Positions 17,305 through 25,787 of a stretch of 64,000 bases of DNA are shown here, one piece after another. The notes below the pieces were generated by a model. The model was not told the origin of the DNA. It did no database searches and worked only from the letters and a program-made list of their open reading frames with translations. This DNA is from an uncultured Porphyromonadaceae bacterium (GTDB taxonomy: Bacteria; Bacteroidota; Bacteroidia; Bacteroidales; Muribaculaceae), in NCBI GenBank assembly GCA_946414395.1, contig CAMKOE010000001.1, forward strand, positions 186,001-250,000. Direction: 5' to 3'. Position 1 is the stretch's first letter; every line of letters begins with the position of its first letter. The position numbers and the translations under genes were made by a program.

Positions 17305-18960
17305 ATGAAAAAACTGATTTTAAGCCTATTGATGTTGATAACGGTCATTACTGCCGTCGCGCAGGAACACAGGGCCGATTATCGCGTGGTGCCGCTGCCC
17401 GACAGAATCGACGGCATCAAAGACAAAGACTTCTTGCTGAAGAGCACCTGCCTGATTGATTACCCGGCAGGGAACCGCGACATGGAGCGTGTTGCCGTTA
17501 TGTTGAGCGGCTATATTGAAGACTTGACAAGCATGCACCTGAGCACCCGCCCAGTCAAGTCGTCAACAAATAATTCGGGATGCATCAGTCTGTCACTCGA
17601 CCCAAAGATGATCAACGATGAGGGTTACCGCATTACAGTGACCTCTAAAAACATCGAAATCGCCGGCAAGACACCCGCCGGGGTGTTCCACGGCATCCAG
17701 TCATTGCGCAAGTCATTGCCTGTCGGCCAAACCACGACAGTTATTATGCCTGCCGCACAGATTGTTTCCAATCCACGATTTGGTTATCGCGGTATGCACC
17801 TTGATTGTGTGCGCCACTTCTTTGACGCCGAGACGGTGAAGCGCTACCTCGACATTATGGCATTGCATGGCATGAACCGCCTTCACTGGCACTTGACCGA
17901 TGATCAAGGCTGGCGCATAGAGATCAAGAAATATCCCCGCCTTACCGAGGTGGGCGGATGGCGCAAAGGAACCGTCCTGGGTCACAATTCACCTGTCAAC
18001 GACGGCATCCGCTATGGCGGTTATTATACCCAGGATGAAATCCGTGACATCGTCCAATATGCCACCGACCGCTTCATCACTATAATTCCCGAGGTTGACA
18101 TGCCGGGCCACATGCTCGGCGCACTGGCAGCCTATCCCGAACTGGGATGCACAGGTGGTCCTTATGAAGTCTGGTGCCAGTGGGGTGTTGCCGACGACAT
18201 CTTGTGCGTCGGCCAGGACAAGACACTGCAGTTTGTCAAGGACGTACTTGACGAAGTGATGCAGTTGTTCCCTGGCGAGTATATCCACATTGGCGGAGAC
18301 GAGTCTCCACGAGTTCGCTGGCAGCAGTGCCCACGATGCCAGCAACGCATCAAGGACCTGGGCCTCACAGCCCATGGCAAGCAGAGCGTTGAGGCCTTGT
18401 TGCAGGGCTGGTTCACGACCCAGATGCAGCAATACCTGGCTGCGCACGGCCGACACATCATCGGTTGGGACGAATTGTTAGGCTGTGATGTGGACACGAC
18501 AGCCACCATCATGTCGTGGCGAGGCGCAGAGCCTGGTGCCGAGGGTGCTAAATTGGGACATGACGTCATTATGACACCTGTTGGGCCACTCTATTTTGAC
18601 TATTATCAGACCAAAGACACTTGGAACGAGCCCACGGCTTTCGGGGGATGCAACACGCTCAAGAAAGTCTATGACTTCGATCCCGTGGCAGCCGACCTGC
18701 CTGCAGGCATGCGGCATCACATCCTGGGCGCGCAGGCCAACGTGTGGACCGAATACATAACCTGTGAGCCGCAGATTCAATATCAGATTCTGCCCCGAAT
18801 GGCCGCCCTTGCCGAAGTGCAATGGATGGAGCCAGCAGCCAAGGATTATCAGGATTTCAAGGCCCGTCTGCCCCATCTGGTGGACATCTACAAGCACTAC
18901 GGTTGGACCTATCGCGCCAAGAGCCTTGCCGTGGAGGAAGAGGAACAAGAGCAGCCTTAA
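17305..18960 (+). CDS. beta-N-acetylhexosaminidase, GH20
   Basis: From the ATG at 17305 (a GTG at 17296 is also in frame) this is 551 residues with a signal peptide ending near VAQ. A GH20b-type N-terminal domain (about 25-150) precedes the TIM barrel, which starts at FGYRGMHLDCVRHF. Signature segments are LHWHLTDDQGWRIEIKKYP and the catalytic pair D332-E333 in HIGGDE; further substrate-contact motifs include IGWDELL and MSWRG. The enzyme removes terminal GlcNAc or GalNAc by substrate-assisted catalysis and is probably periplasmic or outer-membrane associated, acting on host or dietary glycans or on peptidoglycan fragments. No SusC/D pair is nearby, so it is not part of a visible polysaccharide utilisation locus. 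The C-terminus is Glu-rich (VEEEEQEQ). Confidence 0.95.
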   Translation: MKKLILSLLMLITVITAVAQEHRADYRVVPLPDRIDGIKDKDFLLKSTCLIDYPAGNRDMERVAVMLSGYIEDLTSMHLSTRPVKSSTNNSGCISLSLDPKMINDEGYRITVTSKNIEIAGKTPAGVFHGIQSLRKSLPVGQTTTVIMPAAQIVSNPRFGYRGMHLDCVRHFFDAETVKRYLDIMALHGMNRLHWHLTDDQGWRIEIKKYPRLTEVGGWRKGTVLGHNSPVNDGIRYGGYYTQDEIRDIVQYATDRFITIIPEVDMPGHMLGALAAYPELGCTGGPYEVWCQWGVADDILCVGQDKTLQFVKDVLDEVMQLFPGEYIHIGGDESPRVRWQQCPRCQQRIKDLGLTAHGKQSVEALLQGWFTTQMQQYLAAHGRHIIGWDELLGCDVDTTATIMSWRGAEPGAEGAKLGHDVIMTPVGPLYFDYYQTKDTWNEPTAFGGCNTLKKVYDFDPVAADLPAGMRHHILGAQANVWTEYITCEPQIQYQILPRMAALAEVQWMEPAAKDYQDFKARLPHLVDIYKHYGWTYRAKSLAVEEEEQEQP

Positions 18961-19105
18961 TCAGTCACAAAAGGAATGATATAGCAGTTGTAGCAGTTGG
19001 CCCTAAAAGTTCTTTATATTGCTAATTTCGCTAAGAGAATTTGTGATATACATATAGCACCGCAGGGTTCTGACCAAAGTCTAGATCATTGCCAGCACAA
19101 AACAG

Positions 19106-19158
19106 CAAGGGCGGGAAAACCGGCAATTGTCGTGGTTCTCCCGCCCTTGTTGTTTTTT
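19106..19158. terminator. bidirectional terminator between GH20 and nhaD
   Basis: A 16-bp stem with one mismatch (19106-19121 with 19134-19149, core CAAGGGCGGG), 12-nt loop. The plus strand continues TTGTTTTTT, and the minus strand also has a T-rich exit. It serves two convergent genes. Confidence 0.85.
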
Positions 19159-19182
19159 AGATAAAGCAGTAATCCCTTATTA

Positions 19183-20517
19183 TCATCCTGCCTGCAAGAA
19201 GAATGGACACAGGCTCTCAAGATAAATGATGATAATACCGGCCACATAACCGGCAAAGGCCAGCAGCGACACGCGCTTGAAGTACCAGAAGAACGGAATC
19301 TTCTCAATACCCATAGCCACCACACCAGCGGCCGAACCGATGATGAGCAACGAGCCACCGACTCCGGCACAGAAGGTCAACAGATGCCAGAACAGGCCGT
19401 CCTCGACAAAGGTCAGCAGATAAGGATCCACCGTTCCCGCAGGTGCCATATTCTCGAACATCTTGATGCAAGCCGATACCAGCGGCACATTGTCCACGAT
19501 TGAAGAGAGCACACCGATGATTGAGGTCATCAATACAGGCTGGTGAATCTCGGTATTCATGCTATCGGCAAGCGTGTTGAGCACACCGACCTCAGAGAGG
19601 GCCGACACGGCCATCAGGATGCCCAGGAAGAAAAGAATCGTGGGCATGTCGATAGTGTGCAGTGCCGAAGACACACGGCCACCCATCTTGGCATCGATCT
19701 TGAAGCGCTTAACCCAAATCTCGGTAATGCCCCAGATCACACCCAGCGACAACATAATGCCCATGAACGGGGGCAGACCCGTAATCGTCTTGAAAATCGG
19801 GACAAAGAGCAGACCCGAAACACCGATGATGAGCATCGCCTTGCTCAAGTGGGGGTGATGATCGTGCAGGTCTGGGTTCTTGTCGGCCATCCTGGTAATT
19901 TTCTGCATCTTTCCCTCCTTGATATAGAACTGGGCTATCAGCACGGGAACGACCATCGCGATGATGCTGGGAATGAGCAGATTGGTTATCAGTCCGACAG
20001 AGGACACCTTCTCGTCCATCCACAACATGATGGTGGTCACATCGCCAATAGGAGAAAAAGCGCCACCGGCATTTGCCGCAATGACGATGAGGCCGGCAAA
20101 GAGCCAGCGCTCCTTCTGGTCACTGAGCAAGCGGCGCAACATCATCACCATGATAATGGTGGTGGTCATGTTATCGAGCACTGCCGACATGACAAATGAG
20201 AGCGTGCACATGATCCACAAGAGATGGCGTTTACTCTTGGCATTAATATTCTCGGTTATGAAGGAGAAACCCCCATAGCGGTCAATAATTTCCACAATGG
20301 TCATTGCACCAATGAGGAAAACCACAATCTCGCAGGCATCTCCCAACTGGTTGACAATCGCCTCATGAATGTGAGGGTCGTCACCCATAATGGCATAGAT
20401 ACTCCACAAAATGCCACACGTGAGCAGGGCAAACGTGGCTTTGTTGATGTGGAGAGGATGTTCCATTGTGATCAGCACATAGCCAATCACAAAGATGATT
20501 ATCATTGCTGAAACCAT
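19183..20517 (-). CDS. nhaD: NhaD-family Na+/H+ antiporter
   Basis: A polytopic inner-membrane protein of 444 residues from the preferred start at 20517 (MVSAMIIIFVIGYVLI); the frame extends to 20577, but those extra 20 residues are polar and unlike the family. Typical NhaD features are the N-terminal EHPLHINKA segment, about 12 hydrophobic segments, VLDNMTTTIIMVMMLRRLL and AGGAFSPIGDVTTIMLW, and VDNVPLVSACIKMF near the C-terminus. The ArsB/NhaD superfamily exchanges cytoplasmic Na+ (or Li+) for protons. In this cell it would work alongside the Na+-pumping decarboxylase encoded at 34-38 kb. The DUF4293 gene lies directly upstream on the same strand, so the two may be cotranscribed. Confidence 0.92.
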   Translation of the reverse strand: MVSAMIIIFVIGYVLITMEHPLHINKATFALLTCGILWSIYAIMGDDPHIHEAIVNQLGDACEIVVFLIGAMTIVEIIDRYGGFSFITENINAKSKRHLLWIMCTLSFVMSAVLDNMTTTIIMVMMLRRLLSDQKERWLFAGLIVIAANAGGAFSPIGDVTTIMLWMDEKVSSVGLITNLLIPSIIAMVVPVLIAQFYIKEGKMQKITRMADKNPDLHDHHPHLSKAMLIIGVSGLLFVPIFKTITGLPPFMGIMLSLGVIWGITEIWVKRFKIDAKMGGRVSSALHTIDMPTILFFLGILMAVSALSEVGVLNTLADSMNTEIHQPVLMTSIIGVLSSIVDNVPLVSACIKMFENMAPAGTVDPYLLTFVEDGLFWHLLTFCAGVGGSLLIIGSAAGVVAMGIEKIPFFWYFKRVSLLAFAGYVAGIIIIYLESLCPFFLQAG

Positions 20518-20593
20518 CGTATCGCAGTAATTGTTGTTTTGATCTAGAAGTGAGTTAATTAATAGTATTATGTGCAATCGTGAAGGCTGGTAA

Positions 20594-21043
20594 TCACCTC
20601 AACCGATCTGCATCACGCAGTTTCTTCTTGTCACTTGACATGGCCTTGTGGGCAAGCATCAGGAAAATGATAGCCAGCACCGGCAGGGCAAGGTACCACT
20701 GCCAAGTGAGTGTCACGCCCTCACGGCCACCGACGACAAATGCCTGGATGCCGATGGCAACCATCATGGCCAGGCCTAGAATGATGTCCACAAAGCAGAC
20801 CGTCATCTGGCGCTGCAGGTTCTTGTAAAGGAAGATGTCGATAAAGGCCAGCAGTGAAATCAGCACAATGAGCATGAGCATGAGGGGGTCGATGTGGGTG
20901 GCGCCCACCTTGCCCGTCTCGAGCGCGCCATAGACGAATTCACGCCCTCCCAGTTCAAACGACAGAGCGGGGAAGAATGCAAACACGGCCATCAGAATCA
21001 CTGCTATCAGCAAGTAAACAGATTGGATGCGTTGAATAACCAT
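20594..21043 (-). CDS. DUF4293 membrane protein
   Basis: A 149-residue protein with four predicted membrane segments and the N-terminal MxIQRIQSVYLL signature of the Bacteroidota-restricted DUF4293 family. The function of the family is unknown. A charged tail (SSDKKKLRDADRLR) ends the protein. It is read away from the TPR-dnaG unit and towards nhaD, with a promoter box 40 nt upstream of the start. Confidence 0.85.
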   Translation of the reverse strand: MVIQRIQSVYLLIAVILMAVFAFFPALSFELGGREFVYGALETGKVGATHIDPLMLMLIVLISLLAFIDIFLYKNLQRQMTVCFVDIILGLAMMVAIGIQAFVVGGREGVTLTWQWYLALPVLAIIFLMLAHKAMSSDKKKLRDADRLR

Positions 21044-21082
21044 AATAAAATATCAATGTTTAGGGTTGAGATTAATTTTCGG

Positions 21083-21090
21083 CAAAATTA
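21083..21090 (-). promoter_or_regulatory. -7 box (TAATTTTG) for DUF4293-nhaD
   Basis: Exact consensus on the minus strand, 39 nt before the ATG at 21043. Confidence 0.55.
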
Positions 21091-21129
21091 CGGAAATTTT
21101 TCAATAATCAATATAATTAGCAAAGTTTT

Positions 21130-21161
21130 TTCGTGTATAACGGCAATTATTGTTATTTTTG
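21130..21161 (+). promoter_or_regulatory. promoter for TPR-dnaG operon
   Basis: TTCG (21130-21133), 20-nt spacer, TATTTTTG (21154-21161). The -33 element has one mismatch from TTTG. It is divergent from the DUF4293 promoter. Confidence 0.6.
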
Positions 21162-21205
21162 CATACTCTTTGCTGTAGTAAGCAATATTAAATATTGAAA
21201 CCGGA

Positions 21206-23425
21206 ATGACAATACAAGAGATCGAGAATATCCATCAGCAAGCAGCACAATTCATCAACCAGGCCGAGATCAGCGAGGCTTTTCGCCAGATATCCCGACT
21301 GGTTAAGGAAGTGGGCCGTGGTGACATGGTCAATGAACTGGAACAACTGGAGATGTCCTACACCTTCATGCTCAAGTATCTAGAACAAGGCGTATTGGAC
21401 CCACAGCGTGCCGATATTCTTTCTAACATCCGACAATCGCTATACACCCTCAATGACCAGAGTTACATCGGACTGATGGAGCCGATTAGCCCCGAAGTGT
21501 TCTATACACGCCGGCGGGAATTGAATTCTGATACGTTGATGGGCATCATCGAGGATTACCGCAATGCCTTGCAGGAGTTGTCGCTGGCCCAGTCATTGCC
21601 CGATGAGCGGAATGACAGTCATGCCATTTTGTCACGGCTGCGTCATGCCGAGGAACTCGAGACCAAACTTTTTAACAGGATCTGGTCCACCTTCCCGTTA
21701 TCATCTGATGACGCGAGCAACCTGAAACTGTGCATCAATGGGGACGTGCTGCCAGTACACACCCGTTGCCTGCTGGTTGCCGCCCTGTTCCTCGGGTTGA
21801 TGAAATTCTATGATGAGAACAAACTCCTCATACTGCTTGAAGCCTACCAATTGAGCGACGAACCTCAAGTGCAACTGCGTGCCTTGATCTGCGCGATGCT
21901 CACGTTGCTGGCCCACAAGAAACGCACTAACGCTTCCCGGGCCATCCAGAACCGCTTGTCGGCCATGCAAGACATCGCCGACTTTAATCATGACGTGTGG
22001 AGCATCCAGGCCCAACTGGCCCGCTCACGCAACACCGAGAACGTGAAACAACGCGTGCGCAACGACCTCATCCCCAACATCATGAAGATGCGCCCCGACA
22101 TCATTGACAAACTCAAGGACAAGGATTCACAAATCATCGACTTGAGCGACATCGAAGCCAATCCCGAGTGGCAAGACTGGCTGGACCAGAATGGTATCAC
22201 ACGCCGCATCGAGGAATTCAATGCCATGCAAGTCGAGGGTAGCGACGTGTTTATCGCAACTTTCTCCCACCTGAAAACTTTCCCCTTCTTCAAGACCCTG
22301 GGGAACTGGTTCCTGCCCTTCTATGCCGCTCATTCATCGGTCGTTGAGAACTTGGGAGCCGGCAAGATGGCCCTTGCCGAAGTAGTCGAGCACGCGCCCT
22401 ACCTGTGCAATAGTGACAAGTATTCCTTCTGCCTCTCGCTGGGAGCCCTGCCCGAATCGCAGCGCACGATGATGTCGGCCCAACTGGAGGAGCAGAATGC
22501 CGCGCTCAAGGAGAGCCAGCAGGGTGAACTGCCCGATGAACGCAAGCGCCGTGTCAAGATCATCAATGCGTTTGTTCAAGACCTCTACAGGTTTTTCAAA
22601 CTGTTTTCCCGCCGCCGTGAGTTCATCAGCGTGATGGATAATCCCCACCTTGACATGACCGAATGCTTACCGCTGATAAAGGTAACCCGTGACCCCCATA
22701 TCCTGGAATTGCTGGGAACCCTCTATTTCAAGAACGCCTTCTACGATGACGCCATCAAGTGTTTCACGTGGCTCGTGGGAATGGATGAAGGCACCGATGA
22801 TCATATCTACCAGAAGATCGGCTTTGCCTATCAGAACGCAGGCAAGACCGAGCAGGCATTGAACTACTACAAGCGCTACGAACTGCTCCATGAAGAAGAC
22901 GTCTGGAACATGCGCCACATCGCCGCTTGTTACAGGGCATTAGGCCAATTGGACGAGGCCCTGGAGTATTACCGCCGAGTTGAGGTCCTGACACCCAATA
23001 ATGTGTCATTGACGCTCACCATCGGTCACGTCCTGATGGAACAGAACCGTACCAGCGAGGCCATCCAGCAGTATTTCAAGGCCGACCTGATGGAAAACAG
23101 CAAGCACCGGGCATGGCGCCCCATTGCATGGTGCTCTTTCATGCTGGGTGACTATGACCGGGCCATTGACTATTATGACCGCATATCCAGGGACGACACC
23201 CCCACCCCGCAGGACTTACTCAACCGTGGCCATGTGCTGTTGTGCCAAGGCAAGACCGAGGAAGCCATCAGGGTCTATCGCCAGTCACTTGAAGGCATGG
23301 GCAATGACACCAAGAAGTTCCGTGCGGCCTTCAAGGGCGATTCCATTGAATTGAGATTACATGGCATATCGGCTGTGGACCAGGCGATTATTCCTGATGC
23401 TGTTTGCAGTAGAATAACACAGTAA
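21206..23425 (+). CDS. tetratricopeptide-repeat protein
   Basis: A 739-residue protein without signal peptide or membrane segment, hence probably cytoplasmic. The N-terminal 500 residues are helical and not assigned to a family by eye. Residues about 510-710 contain tandem TPR units, for example LGTLYFKNAFYDDAIKCF, IGFAYQNAGKTEQALNYY, IAACYRALGQLDEALEYY, WCSFMLGDYDRAIDYY and GHVLLCQGKTEEAIRVY. TPRs form protein-binding superhelices. It is the first gene of a two-gene unit with dnaG (4 bp gap), so its expression is tied to primase. A link to replication is only inference from position. Confidence 0.85.
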   Translation: MTIQEIENIHQQAAQFINQAEISEAFRQISRLVKEVGRGDMVNELEQLEMSYTFMLKYLEQGVLDPQRADILSNIRQSLYTLNDQSYIGLMEPISPEVFYTRRRELNSDTLMGIIEDYRNALQELSLAQSLPDERNDSHAILSRLRHAEELETKLFNRIWSTFPLSSDDASNLKLCINGDVLPVHTRCLLVAALFLGLMKFYDENKLLILLEAYQLSDEPQVQLRALICAMLTLLAHKKRTNASRAIQNRLSAMQDIADFNHDVWSIQAQLARSRNTENVKQRVRNDLIPNIMKMRPDIIDKLKDKDSQIIDLSDIEANPEWQDWLDQNGITRRIEEFNAMQVEGSDVFIATFSHLKTFPFFKTLGNWFLPFYAAHSSVVENLGAGKMALAEVVEHAPYLCNSDKYSFCLSLGALPESQRTMMSAQLEEQNAALKESQQGELPDERKRRVKIINAFVQDLYRFFKLFSRRREFISVMDNPHLDMTECLPLIKVTRDPHILELLGTLYFKNAFYDDAIKCFTWLVGMDEGTDDHIYQKIGFAYQNAGKTEQALNYYKRYELLHEEDVWNMRHIAACYRALGQLDEALEYYRRVEVLTPNNVSLTLTIGHVLMEQNRTSEAIQQYFKADLMENSKHRAWRPIAWCSFMLGDYDRAIDYYDRISRDDTPTPQDLLNRGHVLLCQGKTEEAIRVYRQSLEGMGNDTKKFRAAFKGDSIELRLHGISAVDQAIIPDAVCSRITQ

Positions 23426-23429
23426 CGCG

Positions 23430-25664
23430 ATGATAGATCACAATACAGTACAACAGATACTTGACACCGCCGATATTGTTGACGTGGTGAGCGACTTTGT
23501 GGCGCTCAAGCGCCGCGGTGCCAACTGGATAGGCCTGTGCCCATTCCACAATGACCGCAGGCCGTCATTCTACGTCTCCAGGGCAAAGGGCATCTGCAAA
23601 TGTTTTGCTTGTGGCGAAGGCGGCAGCGCCGTCAACTTCATCATGAAGCATGAGCAACTCAGTTACCCCGAGGCGTTGCGTTATCTGGCTCGTAAGTATA
23701 ACATAGAAATCCAGGAGAAAGAACTCACCGACGAGGAGAAACAGGCTCAGACAGAGCGTGAAGCGATGCTCATGCTCAATGAGTGGGCATGTGATTACTT
23801 TGAGAAGCAATTGCATGAGACCCAGGCTGGTCAGGAAATAGGTCTTTCCTATTTCAGGGAACGTGGATTTAACGACGCGACTATCAAGGAGTTCAGGCTG
23901 GGATATTCAAGTGAAGGTTACGATGATTTCTATCAGGCGGCAATCAAGCAGGGATTTAATCCCAAGTTGCTGTTCGACGTCGGCTTGTGCTTACCCGACA
24001 ACCATGGCGGACACGACCGCTTCCGTGGCCGTGTGATGTTCCCCATCATGAATATCGCTGGCAAGGTCATCGCATTCGGCGGCCGAACGCTCAAGAAAGA
24101 CAAGGACGTGGCAAAGTATGTCAATTCACCCGAATCGGCAATCTACTCCAAGCGGGATGTGATATACGGCCTCTACCAGGCCAAGCGGGAAATCAGCAAG
24201 CAGGACAAATGCTTCATTGTCGAGGGCTATGCCGATGTCATCTCCATGCATCAGGCTGGTTTCAAGAATGTTATTGCCTCATCAGGCACCGCCCTAACCG
24301 AGGGTCACATCCATGCCATCCGCCGCTTCACCACCCATGTGACCGAGATGTTTGACGGTGATGCCGCCGGTATCAAGGCCGCCATTCGTGGCGTTGACAT
24401 GCTGCTCAAGGAAGGGATCAGCATCAAGGTCCTGCCCTTGCCCCCCGAGGACGACCCCGACACCTTTGTGCGCTCTCACAGCCATACTGAAGTTGAAGAA
24501 TACATCAAGCAGAACGAGACCGACTTTATCAACTTCAAGTCGGATGTGGTGCTCAAGGATGCCCAGAACGATCCCATCAAGCGGTCGGCTGCCATTACCG
24601 ACGTGGTCAAGTCCATCGCCATCATCCCCGACGAGATTGCACGCATGGTCTATGCCAAGGAGTGCAGTAACATGTTCGGCATGGACGAACAGACCATCTT
24701 GCGCGAAATCAAGCGCCACCGCAATAAATTCATCGAACAATGGCACAAGGAGCGCCAGCAACAGGAAGCCAGGGAGCAGAGAGCCCAGGCTCAAGCCCAA
24801 TCAGAAAACGGCAACGCGGCTCATCAGTCCGAAGTGCCACCACTCTCCATCACCGACATTCCCGCGATGGAGGTCAGCCCTGCAACGGGCACGCAACACC
24901 AAGCAGCCTCCGGCAGCGACATTGATGTCCAGGAGCGCGAGGTCATCAGGCTGATTGTCAATTACGGCATGTGCTACCTCGCCGATACTCCCCTCAATGA
25001 CGGCACATTCAAGCCGACAACCGTGCTCGAGCACATCAGTAATGAACTCGCACTGGACCAGATGGAATTCAGCGTTCCGTTGTACAAGCGCACATTTGAA
25101 ATCGCCAAGCGGTATATCGAGCCCTATTACCAGGATCTTGAATCGTTCAATAAGGAACTGGAGAAACGCACTCGGCAATATATTGCCGATGAGATGGCGC
25201 AGGCTGACGAGAATGAACTGGACGGATATGACAGCACGGCCCTGATACATGCTCAGGAACGCCGCGAGAAGGCCATCACCTCACGTGCCCACCTGCGAGC
25301 CAACAAAGAACTGATGGATTACAGCAGTGGCTATCTCGTGAAGGTGCTGTGCTCGATTGATGACGATGAAGTGCGGCAACTGGCTTGCGATCTAGCCACC
25401 GACAATATGCCTCAATTGAGCAAGATACACACTCAATTTGCTGTCATTGTCGAGGAGAAGGACAAATTGATCAACCTGGTGCCCGAGCGGTTGTACAACT
25501 GGAAGAATGCCCTGCTTGTCATCAAGATCAATGAAGTCAAATCACAGATTTCGACCGCTACTCCCGACCAACTGCCCGAACTCATGGAACACCTGCAGGG
25601 CCTCTATGGCTTGAGGCACCAATTGGCGGCGATTATCGGCGACAGGGTGGTCAATCCCAAATGA
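23430..25664 (+). CDS. dnaG: DNA primase
   Basis: Synthesises RNA primers at the replication fork. The 744-residue protein is longer than E. coli DnaG (581), with the extra length in the linker and C-terminal helicase-interaction region, as is usual in Bacteroidota. The N-terminal CHC2 zinc site is CPFHNDRRPS with CFACGEGG (ligands C, H, C, C), followed by the RNA polymerase domain with the TOPRIM segments FIVEGYADVISM and MFDGDAAGIKA. A Gln/Ala-rich linker (about 435-490) separates this from the C-terminal domain. The start at 23430 follows the TPR gene stop by 4 bp, indicating translational coupling or at least cotranscription. Confidence 0.97.
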   Translation: MIDHNTVQQILDTADIVDVVSDFVALKRRGANWIGLCPFHNDRRPSFYVSRAKGICKCFACGEGGSAVNFIMKHEQLSYPEALRYLARKYNIEIQEKELTDEEKQAQTEREAMLMLNEWACDYFEKQLHETQAGQEIGLSYFRERGFNDATIKEFRLGYSSEGYDDFYQAAIKQGFNPKLLFDVGLCLPDNHGGHDRFRGRVMFPIMNIAGKVIAFGGRTLKKDKDVAKYVNSPESAIYSKRDVIYGLYQAKREISKQDKCFIVEGYADVISMHQAGFKNVIASSGTALTEGHIHAIRRFTTHVTEMFDGDAAGIKAAIRGVDMLLKEGISIKVLPLPPEDDPDTFVRSHSHTEVEEYIKQNETDFINFKSDVVLKDAQNDPIKRSAAITDVVKSIAIIPDEIARMVYAKECSNMFGMDEQTILREIKRHRNKFIEQWHKERQQQEAREQRAQAQAQSENGNAAHQSEVPPLSITDIPAMEVSPATGTQHQAASGSDIDVQEREVIRLIVNYGMCYLADTPLNDGTFKPTTVLEHISNELALDQMEFSVPLYKRTFEIAKRYIEPYYQDLESFNKELEKRTRQYIADEMAQADENELDGYDSTALIHAQERREKAITSRAHLRANKELMDYSSGYLVKVLCSIDDDEVRQLACDLATDNMPQLSKIHTQFAVIVEEKDKLINLVPERLYNWKNALLVIKINEVKSQISTATPDQLPELMEHLQGLYGLRHQLAAIIGDRVVNPK

Positions 25665-25683
25665 GATTTTTCTTTTAAATAAA

Positions 25684-25718
25684 GTGGCAAATCAAGTAAT
25701 TATTACTAAATTTGCCAC
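25684..25718 (+). terminator. hairpin after dnaG
   Basis: A 9-bp stem (GTGGCAAAT 25684-25692 with 25710-25718) and 17-nt loop. It overlaps the next promoter box, so its terminator role is uncertain. Confidence 0.4.
25707..25714 (+). promoter_or_regulatory. -7 box (TAAATTTG) for LysM gene
   Basis: Exact consensus, embedded in the 3' arm of the hairpin after dnaG. The start codon lies 73 nt further on. Confidence 0.5.
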
Positions 25719-25787
25719 ATATTATGTGCTGTATAAGCAGATTTATTTAAACCATTACTTTAAGCAAGAATATTCATTCGTTTGATT

